From Datisca glomerata (Eukaryota > Streptophyta > Magnoliopsida > Cucurbitales > Datiscaceae): 64,000 nt of DNA. The stretch is from NCBI GenBank assembly GCA_003255025.1, contig QANY01008211.1, forward strand, positions 793,743-857,742. Direction: 5' to 3'. The first letter of the stretch is position 1; every line of letters starts with the position of its first letter. Shown in pieces: positions 47,101-62,100 of this stretch. The translations under genes were made by a program, and so were the position numbers. The notes beneath the pieces are model-generated. The model was not told the DNA's origin, made no database searches, and worked only from the letters and a program-made list of their open reading frames with translations.

Positions 47101-50100
47101 AAGCCAATAGCACCTGTAGGCCTCTGAATAAGCTTCAATTTTATATCTTAGAGGTCTCGTGGTTCCACCCGTGTAAAAAGTTATGCCCTACGGAATTGGA
47201 CATGCTCGTGCTACGGACTGTCTGTTACAACAATTCTAACCCTGCACAGTCCGTGTTTTTTAGACACAAACCTAGGCTCTGACGAGTAAACCCTATTTTA
47301 CCTGTAGGTCTCTTAATAAGCTTCAATTTGATATTTTGCAGGGCCCATGGTTCCAACCGTGTCAAAAGTTATGGAATACGGAAGTGGACATGCGCGTGCT
47401 GTGATCCGTCTATTACAACAATTCTAATGTTGCACAGTCTGTGTTTTCTAGATTTAAACCAAGGATCTGACGGGTAAAGCCTAGAGCACCTGTAGGTCTG
47501 TGAATAAACTTCAATTTGATATCCTATAGGTCCCGTGGTTCCGCCCATGTCAAAAGTTATGCCCTACGAAAATGGACATGCGCGTGCTGCGATGCGTCTG
47601 TTACACCAATTCTAAAGCTTCACAGTCCACGTTTTATAGATGGAAACCTAGGATCTAATTGGTAAAGCCTAAAGCACCTGTAGGTCTCTGAATAAGCTTC
47701 AATTTGATATCCTACAGGTCCCGTGTTTCCACCCGTGTCAAAAGTTATGCCCTACGAAAGTGGACTTCCGCGTACTGCGATCCGTCCGTTACAACAATTC
47801 TAACACCGCACAGTCCGTGATTTTTTGTGGAAACCTATTCTCTATAGGGTAAACCCTGTCTCACCTGTAGGTCTCTGAATAAGCTTCAATTTGATACCTT
47901 ACAAGGCCCGTGGTTCCACCCGTGTCAAAAGTTATGCCCTACGAAGTGGACATGCGCGTGCTACGATCTGTTTGTTACACCAATTCTAAAGCTGCAAAGT
48001 CCATGTTTTTTAGATGCAAACCTAGGACCCGACTGGTAAAGCCTATAACACCTGTAGGTCTCTGAATAAGCTTCAATTTGATATCCTACAGGTCCTGTGG
48101 TTCCACCCGTGTCAAAAGTTATGCCCTACGGAAGTGGACATGCACGTACTACGATCCGTCTGTTACAGCAATTCTAACCCTGCACAGTTCTGGTTTTCTA
48201 GACGCAAACCTAGGATCTGACGGGTCAAGCCTATCGCACCTGTAGGTCATATAATAAGCTTCAATTTGATCTCTTACAGGGCCCGTGCTTACACCGATGT
48301 CAAAAGTTATGCCCTACGGAATTGGACAGGAGCTTGCTGCGATACGTCTGTTACACCAATTCTAAAGCTGCACAGTCCGTGTTTCTAGATGCAAACCTAG
48401 GCTCTGGCGAGTAAACCCTGTCTCATCTGTAGGTCTCTAAATAAGCTTCAATTTGATATCTTACAGGTCCCGTGGTTCCACCCGTGTCAAAATTTATGTA
48501 CTACGGAAGTAGACATGAGCGTGCTACGATCCGTGTTTTATAGCAATTCTAACCCTGCACAGTCCGTGTTTTTTAGACGCAAACCTAGGCTCTGATGGGT
48601 GAACCCTGTCTCACCTATAGGTCTTGTAATAAGCTTCTATTTGATATTTTACAGGGCCTGTGCTTCCACCTGTGTCAAAAGTTATGCCATACGGAAGTGG
48701 ACATGCGCGTGCTGCGATTCGTCTGTTACACCAATTCGAAACCTGCACAGACCGTGTTTTTTGGACACAAAACTAGGCTCTGATGGGTAAACCCCGTTGC
48801 ACCTGTACGTATCTGAATAAGCTTCAATTTGATATCCTACAAGTCCCATGGTTCCATGCGTGTAAAAAGTTATGCCCTACGAAATTGGATATGCGCGTGC
48901 TACGATCCGTCTGTTACAGTAATTCTAACCCTACACACTCCATTTATTTAGATGCAAACCTAGGCTCCGATGGGTAAACCCTGTCTCACTTGTAGGTCTT
49001 TGAATAAGCTTCAATTTGATATCTTACAGGGCCCGTGGTTGCACCCGTGTCAAAAGTTATGCCCTACAGTAGTGGATATGCGCGTGCTGCGATCTGTCTC
49101 TTACAGCAATTCTATTGCTGCATAGTCCGTGTTTTCTAGACACAAGCCTAGGATTCGATGAGTAAAGCCTATCGCACCTGTAGGTCTGTGAATAAGCTTC
49201 AATTTGATATATTACGGGACCCGTGGTTCCACCCATGTCCAAAGTTATGCCCTACGGAATTGGACAGGAGCTTGGTGCGATCCGTTTGTTACACCAATTC
49301 TAAAGCTGAACAGTCAATGGTTTTAGGACACAAAATTAGGCTCCAACAGGTAAACCCTATAGCACGTGTAGGTCTCTGAATAAGCTTCAATTTGATATCT
49401 TACAGGGCCTGTAGTTCCACCTGTGTCAAAAGTTATGCCATACGGAAGTGGACATGCGCGTGTTATGATCCGTCTGTTACACCAATTCTAAACCTGTAGA
49501 GAGCGTGTTTTTTGGACACAAACCTAGGCTCCGATGGGTAAACTTTGTCTCACTTGCAGACCTCCGAATAATCTTCAATTTGATATCTTACAGGGCCCGT
49601 GGCTCCACCCGTGTCAAAAGTTATGCCCTACGGAAGTGGACATACGAGTGCTGCGATCCGTCTGTTACACCGATTCTAAAGCTGCACAGTCTGTGTATTC
49701 TAGACGCAAACCTAGGATCCGACTGGTAAATCCTATCGCACCTTTAGGTCTGTGAATAAGTTTCAATTTGATATCATACAAGTACTGTAATTCCACACGT
49801 GTAAAAGTTATTCCCTACGGAAGTGGACATGCGCGTGCTGCGATCCGTCTGTTCAAGCAATTCTAAAGTTGCATAGTCCGTGTTTTCATGACGCAAACCT
49901 AGGATCCGACGAGTAAAGCCTATCGCACCTGTAGGTCTGTGAATAAGCTTTAATTTGATATCTTATAGGGCGCGTGGTTCCACCTATGTCAAAAGTTATG
50001 CCCTTTGGAATTGGACAAGAGCTTGCTATGATCCATTTGTTACACCAATTCTAAAGCAGCACAATCCATGTTTTTGAGATGCAAACCTAGGATCTGACGG

Positions 50101-53100
50101 GTAAAGCTTATCGCACCTGTTGATCTCTGAATAAGCTTGAGTTTGATAACTTACAGGGTGCGTAGTTCCACCCGTGTCAAAAGTTATGCCCTACGGAAGT
50201 GGACATCCGCGTGCTGCGATTCGTCCGTTACAGCAAGTCTAACCCCGCACAGTCCATGATTTTTAGATGCAAACCTAGGCTCTGACAGGTAAACCCTGTC
50301 TCACCTGTAGGACTCTGAATAAGCTTCAATTTGATATCTTACCGGTCCAGTGGTTCCAACCGTGTCAAAAGTTATGCAATACGGAAGTAGACATGCGCGT
50401 GCTGCGATCCGTCTGTTACACCAATTCTAAACCTGCACAGACCGTGTTTTTTGGACACAAAGCTAGGCTCTGACAAGTGAACCCTATCGTACCTGTAGGT
50501 ATCTGAAGACGCTTCAATTTGATATCCTTACAAGTCCCGTGGTTCCACGCGTGTAAAAAGTTATGCCCTACGGAAGTTGATATGCGCGTGCTACGATACA
50601 TCTGTTACAGCAATTCTAACTCTGCAAATTCCGTGTTTTTTAGATGATAACCTAGGCTCTGACGGGTAAACCCTGTCGCACCTGTAGGTATCTGAATAAG
50701 CTTCAATTTGATGTCTTACAGGTCCCGTGGTTCCACGCGTGTAAAAAGTTATGCCCTACGGAAGTGCACATGCGCGTGCTGCGATCAGTCCGTTACAGCA
50801 ACTCTAACCCTGCACAGTTCATCATTTTTAGATGTAACCCTAGGCTCTGACGGGTAAACCATGTTTCACCTGTAGGTTTCTGAATCTGCTTCAATTTGAT
50901 ATCTTACAGGGCCCGTGGTTCCAACCGTGTCAAAAATTATGCAATACGAAAGTGGACATGCGCGTGCTGCGATCTGTCTGTTACACCAATTCTAAACCTG
51001 CACAGACCGTGTTTTTTGGACACAACAAGGCTCTAACGGGTAACATTGTCGCACTTGTAGGTATTTGAATAAGCTTCAATTTGATATCTTACAGGGCCCG
51101 TGGTTCAACCCGTGTCAAAAGTTATGCCCAATGGAAGTGGACATGCACGTGCTGTGATCCGTCTATTACACCAATTCTAATGCTGCACAGTCTGTGTTTT
51201 CTAGACTTAAACCTAGGATCTGACGGGTAAAGCCTATCACACCTGTAGGTCTGTGAAAAAGCTTCAATTTGATAACTTCCAGGTCCCGTGGTTCCACCCA
51301 TGTCAAAAGTTATGTCCTACGGTAGTGGACAAGCGCGTGCTGCTATCCGTCTATTACACCAATTCTAAAGCTGCATAGTCCATGTTTTTTAGATGCAAAC
51401 CAAGGATCTGACTGGTAAAGCCTAATGCACCTATAGGTCTCTGAATAAACTTCAATTTGATATCTTACAGGTCCCGTGTTTCCACCCGTGTCAAAAGTTA
51501 TGCCCTACGGAAGTGGACATGCGCGTGCTGTGATCCGTCGGTTACAACAATTCTAACACCGCACAGTCCGTGATTTTTTGTGGAAACCTATTCTCTAAAG
51601 GGTAAACCCTGTCTCACCTGTAGGTCTATGAATAAGCTTCAATTTGATAACTTACAAGGCACGTGGTTCCACCCGTGTCAAAAGTTATGCCTTTCAGAAG
51701 TGGACATGCGCGTACTGCGATCAGTCTGTTACACCAATTCTAAAGTTTCACAGTCCATATTTTTTAGATGCAAACCTAGGATCCGAGTGGTAAAGCCGAT
51801 AGCACCTATAGGTTTCTCAATAAGCTTCAAGTGGATATCTTACAGGTCCCGTGATTCCACCCGTGTCAAAAGTTATGTCCTACAGAAGTGGACATGCGCG
51901 TGCTACGATCAGTCTTATACAACAATCTTAACCTTGCATAGTCCTTGTTTTTTAGATGTAAAACTAGGCTCTGACTGGTGAACCCTGTCTCACATGTAGG
52001 TCTCTTAATAAGCTCCAATTTGATATCTTAAAGGTCCTGTGGTTCCACCCGTGTCAAAAGTTATACCATACAGAAGTGGACATGCGCGTGCTGCTATCCG
52101 CCTGTTACACCAATTCTAAAGCTGCACAGTCCATGATTTCTAGACGCAAACCTAGGATCCGACGGGTAAAGCATACCAGACGTGTAGGTCTCTGAATAAG
52201 CTTCAATTTGATAACTTACAGGGCCCGTCGTTCCACCCGTGTCAAAAGTTATACCCTACGGAAGTGCACGTGTGCGTGCTGCAATCTATCTGTTACAGTA
52301 ATTCTAACCCTGCACAGTCCATCATTTTTAGATGCAAACCTAAGCTCAGACGGGTAAACCCTGTTTCACATGTAGGTCTCTGAATCTTCTTTAATTTGAT
52401 ATCTTACAGGGCCCGTGGTTCCAACCGTGTCAAAAGATATGCAATACGGAAGTGGACATGCGCGTGCTGTGATCCGTCTGTTACACCAATTCTATACCTG
52501 CACAGACCATGTTTTTTAGACACAAAACAAGGCTCTAACGGGTAAACCCTGTCGCACCTGTAGGTATATGAATCTGCTTCAATTTGATATCTTACAGGTC
52601 CCGTGGTTCCACACGTGTAAAAAGTTATGCTCTACGGAAGTGGACATCCGCGTGCTACAATCCGTCTATTACAACAATCCATGATTTTTTGTGGAAACCT
52701 AGGCTCTAAAGGGTAAACCATGTCTCACCTGTGACATCCGCGTGCTGCGATCCGTCTGTTACACCAATTCTAAAGCTGCACAGTCCATGTTTTTCTGATG
52801 CAAACCAAGGATCCGACTGGTAAAGCCTATAGCACCTATAGTTCTCTGAATAAGCTTCAATTTGATATCTTACAGGTCCCGTGGTTCAACCCGTGTCAAA
52901 AGTTATGTCCTACTGAAGTGGACATGCGTGTGCTACAATCTGTCTATTATAGCAATTCTAACCCTGTACAGTCCATGTTTTTTAGACGCAAACCTAGGCT
53001 CTGACAGGAATGCCCTGTGTCACCCGTAGGTCTCTGAATAAGCTTCAATTTGATATCTTACAAGGCCCGTGTTTCCACCCGTTCAAAAGTTATACCATAC

Positions 53101-56100
53101 GGAAATGGACATGCGCGTGCTGCAATCCGTCTGTTACACCAATTCTAAACCTGTACAGACCATGTTTTTTGGACATAAAACTAGGCTCTGATGGGTAAAC
53201 CCCATCACACCTGTAGGTATTTGAATAAGCTTCAATTTGATATCTTATAGGGCCCGTGCTATTTAGACTTAAACCAATTCTAATGCTGCACAGTCCGTGT
53301 TATCTAGACTTAAACCTAGGATCTGACGGGTAAAGCCTATCGCACCTATAGGTCTGTGAATAAGCTTCAATTTGATATCTTCCAGGTTCCGTGGTTCCCC
53401 CCATGTCAAAAGTTATGCCCTACGGTAGTGGACATGCGCGTGCTGCTATCCGTATGTTACACCAATTTTAAAGCTGCACAGTCCATGTTTTTTAGATACA
53501 AATCAAAGATCTGACTTTTAAAGCCTAATTCACTTGTAGGTCTCTGAATAAACTTCAATTTGATATCTTACAGGTCCCGTGTTTCTACCCGTGTCAAAAG
53601 TTATGCCCTACGGAAGTGGACATGCGCGTGCTGCGATCCGTCCGTTACAGCAATTCTAAACCCGCACAGTCCGTGATTTTTTGTGGAAACCTAGGCTCTA
53701 AAGGGTAAACCCTGTCTCACCTGTAGGTCTATGAATAATCTTCAATTTGATAACTTACAAGGCCCGTGGTTCCACCCGTGTCAAAAGCTATGCCTTACGG
53801 AAGTGGACATGCGCGTACTGCGATCCGTCTGTTACACACATTCTAAACCTGCACAGACCGTGTTTTTTGGACACAAAACTAGGCTTCGATGGGTAAACCC
53901 TGTTGCACCTGTAGGTCTCTGAATAAGCTTCAATTTTATATCTTACAGGTCCCGTGGTTCCACGCGTGTCAAAAGTTATGCCATACGAAATTGGACATGC
54001 GCGGGCCGCGATACGTTTGTCACATAAATTCTAAAGCTGCACACTCCGCCTTTTTTAGATGCAAACCTAGGATTTGATGGTAAAGCTTATCTCACCTGTA
54101 GTTCTCTGAATAATCTTCAATTTGATATCTTCCATGGCCTGTGGTTCCACCTTTGTCAAAAGTTATGCCCTACGGAAGTGGACATGCACATGTTGCGATC
54201 CGTCTGTTATACCAACTCTAAAGCTGCACAGTCCATGATTTCTAGATGCAAGCCTAGGATCCGTTGGGTAAAGCTTATCGCACCTATAGGTCTATAAATA
54301 AGCTTTAATTTGATATCCTACAGGTCACGTGGTTCCTCCCATGTCAAAAGTTATGCCCTAGAGAAGTGGACAGGAGCTTGCTCGATCCGTCTGTTACACC
54401 AATTCTAAAGCTGCAGAGTCCGTGTTTTTTAGATTCAAACCTAGGATCCGACGGGTAAAGCCTATCACACCTGTAGGTCTCTGAATAAGCTTCAATTTGA
54501 TAACTTACTGGGCCCGTAGTTCCACCCGTGTCAAACGTTATGCCCTACGGAAGTGGACATGCGCGTGCTGTGATCCGTCCGTTAAAGCAATTCTAACCCC
54601 GCATAGTCCATGATTTTTGGACACAAAACTAGGCTCCGACGGGTAAACCATGTCGCACCTGTAGGTATCTGAATAAGCTTCAATTTGATATCTTACAGGT
54701 CCCGTGGTTCCACGCGTGTCAAAAGTTATGTCCTACGGAAGTGGATATGCGTGTGCTACGATCCGTCTGTTACAGCAATTCTAACCTTGCACACTCCGTG
54801 TTTTCTAGACGCAAACCTAGGCTCCGATGGGTAAACCATGTCGCACCTGTAGGTATCTGAATCAGCTTAAATTTAATATCTTACTGGTCCCATGGTTTCA
54901 CGCGTGTTAAAGGTTATGCCATATGGAAGTGGACATGCGCGTGCCGTGATCCGTCTGTTACATAAATTCTAAAGCTGCACAGTCTGTGTTTTTTAGATAG
55001 AAACCAAGGATCCGACGGGTAAAGCCTATGTTACCTGTAGATCTCTGAATAAGCTTCAATTTGATATCTTACAAGGCCTGTTGTTCCACCTGTGTCAAAA
55101 GTTATGCCCTACGGAAGTGGACATGAGCGTGCTGGGATTCATCTGTTACACCAACTCTAAATCTGCACAGTCCATGATTTCTGGACGCAAACATTTGATC
55201 CGACGGGAAAAGCATATCGCACCTGTAGGTTTGTGAATAAGCTTCAATTTGATATCTTACAGGGCCTGTGGTTCCTTGCGTGTAAAAAGTTATGCTCTAC
55301 GGATGTTGATATGCGCGTGCTATGATTTGTCTGTTACAGCAATTCTAACCTTGTACACTCTTTGTTTTCTAGACGCAAACCTAGGCTCCGATGGGTAAAC
55401 CCTGTCGCACTTGTACGTATCTGAATAAGATTCAATTTGATATTTTACAGGTCCTGTGGTTCCACGAGTGTCAAAGGTTATGCCATACGGAAGTGGACAT
55501 GCGCTTGCCGCGATTCGTCTTTTACATAAATTCTAAAGCTGCACAGTCTGTGTTTTTTCGATGCAAACCTAGGATCCGACTGGTAAAGCCTGTCTCACCT
55601 GTAGGTCTCTGAATAAGATTCAATTTGACATCTTACAGGGCCTGTGGTTTCACCTGTGTCAAAAGTTATGCCCCACGGAAGTGGACATGCGCATGCTGTG
55701 ATCCGTCTATTACACCAACTCTACAGCTGCACAGTCCATGATTTCTAGCTGCAACCCTAGGATCTGATGGGTAAAGCCTATCGCACCTGTAGGTCTGTGA
55801 ATAAGCTTCAATTTGATATCTTACAGGTCCCGTGGTTCCACCCATGACAAAAGTTATGCCCTACAGAAGTGGACAGGTGCTTGCTGCGATCTGTCTATTA
55901 CACCTATTCTAAAGCTACACAGTCCCTGTTTTTTAGATTCAGACCTAGGATCCGACGCGTAAAGCATATCGCACCTGTAGGTTTTAGAATAAGCTTCAAT
56001 TTGATAACTTACAGGGCCCGTGGTTCCACTCGTGACAAAAGTTATGCCCTACAGAAGTGGACATACGCGTGCTGTGATCAGTCCGTTACAACAATTCTAA

Positions 56101-59100
56101 CCCCGCATATTCCATGATTTTTAGATGCAAACCTAGGCTCTGATGGGTAAACCCTGTCTCACCAATAGGTCTCTAAATAAGCTTCAATTTTATATCTTAT
56201 AGGGCCCGTTGTTCCATCCGTGTCAAAAGATATGCAATACGGAAGTGGCCATGCGCTTGCTGCGATCCGTCTGTTACCCCCTTTCTAAACCTGCACAGAC
56301 CGTGTTTTTTGGACACAAAACTAGGCTCCGATGGGTAAACCATGTCGAACCTGTAGGTATCTGAATAAGCTTCAAATCGATATCTTACAGGTCTCGTGGT
56401 TCCACGCGTGTAAAAAGTTATGCCCTATGGAAGTGGATATGCGCGTGCTACAATCCGTCTGTTACAGCAATTCTAACCCTGCACACTTCGGGTTTTTTAG
56501 ACGCAAACCTAGGATCTGATGGGTAAACCATGTCTCACCTGTAGGTCTCTGAATCTGCTTCAATTTGATATTTTATAGGTCCCGTGGTTCCACACGTGAC
56601 AAAAGTTATGCCCTACGGAAGTGGACATGCGCGTGCTACGATCCGTTTGTTACAGTAATTCTAACCCTGCACAGTCCATGTTTTTTAGACCCAAACCTAG
56701 GCTCTGACAGGTAAACCCTGTCTCACCTGTAGGTCTCTGAATAAGCTTCAATTTGATATCTTACAGGGCCCGTGGTTCCTTGCGTGTAAAAAGTTATGCC
56801 CTATGGACGTTGATATGCGCGTGCTATGATCCGTCTGTTACAGCAATTCTAACCCTGCACACTCCTTATTTTCTAGACGCAAACCTAGGCTTCGATGGCT
56901 AAACCCTGTCACACCTGTAGGTATCTGAATAAGCTTCAATTTGATACCTTACAGGTCCCCTGGTTCCACGAGTGTCAAAGGTTATGCCATACGGAAGTGG
57001 ACATGCGCGTGCCGCGATCCGTCTATTACATATATTCTAAAGTTGCACAGTCCGTGGTTTTTAGATGCAAACCTAGGATCCGACGGGTAAAGCCTGTCTC
57101 ACCTGTAGGTCTCTGAATAAGCTTCAATTTGATATCTTACAGGGCCTGTGGTTTAACCTGTGTGAAAAGTTATGCCCATGGAAGTGGACATGCGCGTACT
57201 GCACAGTTCATGTTTTTTAGATTCAAAGCTAGGATCCGACAAGTAAAGCATATCGCACCTGTAAATCTCTCAATAAGCTTGAATTTAATAACTTACAAGG
57301 CCCGTGGTTCGACTTGTGTCAAAAGTTATGCCCCATGGAAGTGGACATGCGCATGCTGCAATCCGTCTGTTACACCAACTCTAAAGCTGTAGAGTCCGTG
57401 ATTTCTAGATGCAAACCTAGGATCGGACTGGTAAAGCCTACCGCACCCGTAGGTCTGTGAATAACTTCAATTTGATATCTTACAGGTTCTGTGGTTCCAC
57501 CCATGACAAAAGTTATGACCTACAGAAGTGGACAGGTGCTTGCTGCGATCTATCTGTTACACCAATTCTAAAGTTGCACAGTCCATGTTTTTTAGATTCA
57601 AACCTAGGATCCGACGGGTAAAGCATATCACACCAGTAGGTCTCTGAATAAGCTTCAATTTGATAACTTACAGGGCCCGTGCTTCCACTCGTGACAAAAT
57701 TTATGCCCTACAGAAGTGGACATGCGCGTGCTGCGATCCCTCCGTTACAGCAATTCTAACCCCGCATAGTCCATGATTTTTAGATGCAAACCTAGGCTCT
57801 GGTGGGTAAACTCTGTCTCACCTATAGGTCTCTGAATAAGCTTCAATTTGATATCTTACAGGACCTGTTGTTCCATCCGTGTCAAAAGATATGCAATATG
57901 GAAGTGGCCATGCGCGTGCTGTGATCCGTCTGTTACACCCGTGGTTCCACGCGTGTCAAAAGTTATGCCCTACGGAAGTGGATATGCGTGTGCTACGATC
58001 CGTCTGTTACAGCAATTCTAACCTTGCACACTCCGTGTTTTCTAGACGCAAACCTAGGCTCCGATGGGTAAACCATGTCGCACCTGTAGGTATCTGAATC
58101 AGCTTAAATTTAATATCTTACTGGTCCCATGGTTTCACGCGTGTTAAAAGTTATGCCATATGGAAGTGGACATGCGCGTGCCGTGATCCGTCTGTTACAT
58201 AAATTCTAAAGCTGCACAGTCTGTGTTTTTTAGATGCAAACCAAGGATCCGACGGGTTAAGCCTATGTTACCTGTAGATCTCTGAATAAGCTTCAATTTG
58301 ATATCTTACAGGGCCTGTTGTTCCACCTGTGTCAAAAGTTATGCCCTACGGAAGTGGACATGAGCGTGCTGGGATTCATCTGTTACACCAACTCTAAATC
58401 TGCATAGTCCGTGATTTCTGGACGCAAACATTGGATCCGACGAGTAAAGCATATCGCACCTGTAGGTTTGTGAATAAGCTTCAATTTTATATCTTGCAGG
58501 TCCCGTGGTTCCACCCACGCAAAAGTTATGCCCTACGGAAGTCTACAGGAGCTTGCTGCGATCCGTCTGTTACACCAATTCTAAATATGCACAGTCCGTG
58601 TTTTTTAGATGCAAACCTAGGATCCTACTAGTAAAGCCTATAGCACATGTAGGTCTCTGAATAAGCTTCAATTTGATATCTTACGGAAGTGGACATGCGC
58701 GGCTACGATCCGTCTGTTACAGTAACTCTAACCCTGCACAGGCCATGTTTTTTAGAAGGAAACCTAGGCTTTGACGGGTGAACCCTGTCTCACATGTAGG
58801 TCTCTGAATAAGCTTCAATTTGATATCTTACAGGTCCTGTGGTTGCACGAGTGTCAAAGGTTGCACGAGTGTCAAAGGTTGCACGAGTGTCAAAGCTTCA
58901 ATTTGATATCTTACAGACGGCTACGATCCGTCTGTTACATAAATTCTAAAGCTGCACAGTCCGTGTTTTTTAGATGCAAACCAAGGATCCGACGGGTAAA
59001 GCCTATCTTATAGGGCCTGTTGTTCCACCTGTGTCAAAAGTTATGCCCTACGGAAGTGGACATGCGCATGCTGCGATCTGTCTGTTACACCAATTCTAAA

Positions 59101-62100
59101 GCTGCACAGTCCTTTTTTTTTTAGATTCAAACCTAGGATCTGACGGGTAAAGCCTATCGCACCTGTAGGTCTCTGAATAAGCTTCAATTTGATATCTTAC
59201 GGAAGTGGACAAGCGCGGCTACGATCCGTCTATTACAACAACTCTAACCCTGCACAGTCCATGTTTTTAGATGCAAACCTAGGCTTTGACAGGTAAACCT
59301 TGTCTCACCTGTAGGTCTCTGAATAAGCTTCAATTTGATATCTTACAGGTCCCGTGGTTCCATTAGTATCAAAGGTTATGCCATACGGAAGTGGACATGC
59401 GCGTGCCGCGATCCGTCTGTTACATAAATTCTAAAGCTGCATAGTCCGTGTTTTTTTGATGCAAACCTAGGATCTAACGGGTAAAGCCTGTCGCACATGT
59501 AGGTCTGTTAATAAGCTTCAATTTGATATCCTACAGGTCCCGTGGTTCCACCCATGTAAAAAATTATGCCCTACAGAAGGGGACATGAGCTTGCTGCGAT
59601 CTGTCTGTTACACCAATTCTAAAACTGCATAGTCCGTGTTTTTTCGATTCAAACCTAGGATCCAATAGTTAAAGCCTATCTCACCTCTATGTCTCTGAAT
59701 AAGCTTCAATTTGATAACTTACAGGGCCCGTAGTTTCACCCGTGTCAAAAGTTATGCCCTACGGAAGTGGACATGAACGTGCTGCGATCCGTCCGTTACA
59801 GAAATTCTAACCCCGCACAGTCCATGATTTTTACACCAATTCTAAAGCTGCACAGTCCATGTTTTTTAGATGCAAAGCTAGGATCCTACTGGTAAATCCT
59901 ATAGCACATGTAGTCTCTGAATAAACTTCAATTTGATATCTTACGGAAGTGGACATGCGCGTGCTACGATCCGTTTGTTACTGTAATTTTAACCCTGCAC
60001 AGTCCTTGTTTTTTAGAAGCAAACCTAGGCTCTGACGGGTAAACCCTCTATCACCCGTAGGTCTCTAAATAAGCTTGAATTTGATATCTTACAGTCCCCG
60101 TGGTTTCACCCGTGTCAAAAGTTATGCCACAGGGAAGTGGACATGCGCGTGCTGCGACTCGTCTGTTACACCAATTCTAAACCTGCATAGACCGTGTTTT
60201 TTGGACACAAAACTATGCTCCGACGGGTAAATCCAGTCGCACCTGTTGGTATCTGAATAAGCTTCAATTTGATATCCTACAGGTCCCGTGGTTCCACGCG
60301 TGTCAAAAGTTATGCCATTCGGAAGTGGATATGCGCGTGCTATGATCCGTCTGTTACAGTAATTCTAACCTTGCACACTCCGTGTTTTCTAGATACAAAC
60401 TTAGCCTCTGATGGGTAAACACTGTCGCACCTGTAGGTATCTGAATCAGCTTCAATTTGATATCTTAGTGGTCCCGTGGTTCCACGCGTGTTAAAGGTTG
60501 TGCCATACGGAAGTGGACATGCGCGTGCCGCGATCCGTCTGTTACATAAATTCTAAAGCTAAACAGTCTGTGTTTTTTAGATGCAAACCTAGGATCCGAT
60601 GGGTAAAGCCTGCCTTACCTGTAGATATTTGAATAAGCTTCAATTTGATATCTTACAGGGCCTGTGGTTCCACCTGTGTCAAAAGTTATGCCCTACGGAA
60701 GTGGACATGCGCGTGCTCTGATCCGTTTGTTACACCAACTGTAAAGCTGAACCGTCCATGATTTCTAGACGCAAACCTAGGATCCGACGGGTAAAGCGTA
60801 TCGCACCTGTAGGTTTGTGAATAAGCTTCAATTTGATATCTTACAGGTCCCATGGTTTGAACCATGTCAAAAGTTATGCCTTACAGAAGTGGACATGCGC
60901 GTGCTTCGATCCGTCCGTTACACCAATTCTAACCCCGCACAGTCTAAATTTGCACAGTCTGTGTTTTTTAGATGCAAACCTAGGATTCGACTTCTGAAGC
61001 CTATAGCACCTGTAGGTCTCTGATTAAGCTTTAATTTGATATCTTACAGGACCCGTGGTTTCACCCGTGTAAAAAGTTATGCTCTACGGAAGTGGAAATG
61101 CGTGTGCTATGATCCGTCTGTTAAAGCAATTCTAACCCTGCACAGTCCGTGTTTTTTAGATGCAAACCTAGGCTCTGACGGGTAAACCCTGTGTCACCTG
61201 TAGGTCTCTGAATAAGCTTCAATTTGGTATCTTATACCGCCCGTGGTTCTAACCGTGTCAAAGCTATGCAGTATGAAAGTGGACATGCGCGTGCTGCGAT
61301 ACGTCTGTTACACCAATTCTAAACCTGCACAGACCGTGATTTTTGGACACAAAACTAGGCTCTGTCGGGTAAACCTTGTCGCACCTGTAGGTATCTGAAT
61401 AAGCTTTCAATTTGATATCCTACAGGTCCCGTGGTTCCACGCGTGTCAAAATTTATGCCGTACGAAAGTGGATATGCGCGTGCTACGATCCGTCTGTTAC
61501 AGCAATTCTAACCCTGCACACTACGTGTTTTCCAGATACAAACCTAGGCTCCGATGGGTCAACCTTGTTGCACCTGTAGGTTTCTGAATAAGCTTCAATT
61601 TGATATCTTACAAGTCCCGTGGATCCACGAGGGTCAAAGGTTATGCCATACGGAAGTGGACATGCGCGTGCCACGATCTGTCTGTTACATAAATTCTAAA
61701 GCTGCACAGTCCATGTTTTTAGATGAAAAACTTGGATCCGACAGGTAAATCCTGTCTCACCTGTAGGTCTCTGAATAAGATTCAATTTGATATCCTACAG
61801 GACCTGTGGTTCAACCTGTGTCAAAAGGTATGCCCTACGGATGTGGACATGCGCATGCTGCGATCCGTTTGTTACACCAACTCTAAAGCTGCACAGTTCG
61901 TGTTTTCTAGACGCAAACCTAGGATCCCATGGGTAAAGCCTATTGCACCTGTAGGTCTGTGAATAAGCTTCAATTTGATATCTTACAGGTCCCGTGGTTC
62001 CACCCATGTCAAAAGTTATGCCATACAGAAGTGCACAGTACATGTTTTTTAGATTCAACCTAGGATCCGACGGGTAAAGCCTATCGCACCTGTAGGTCTC

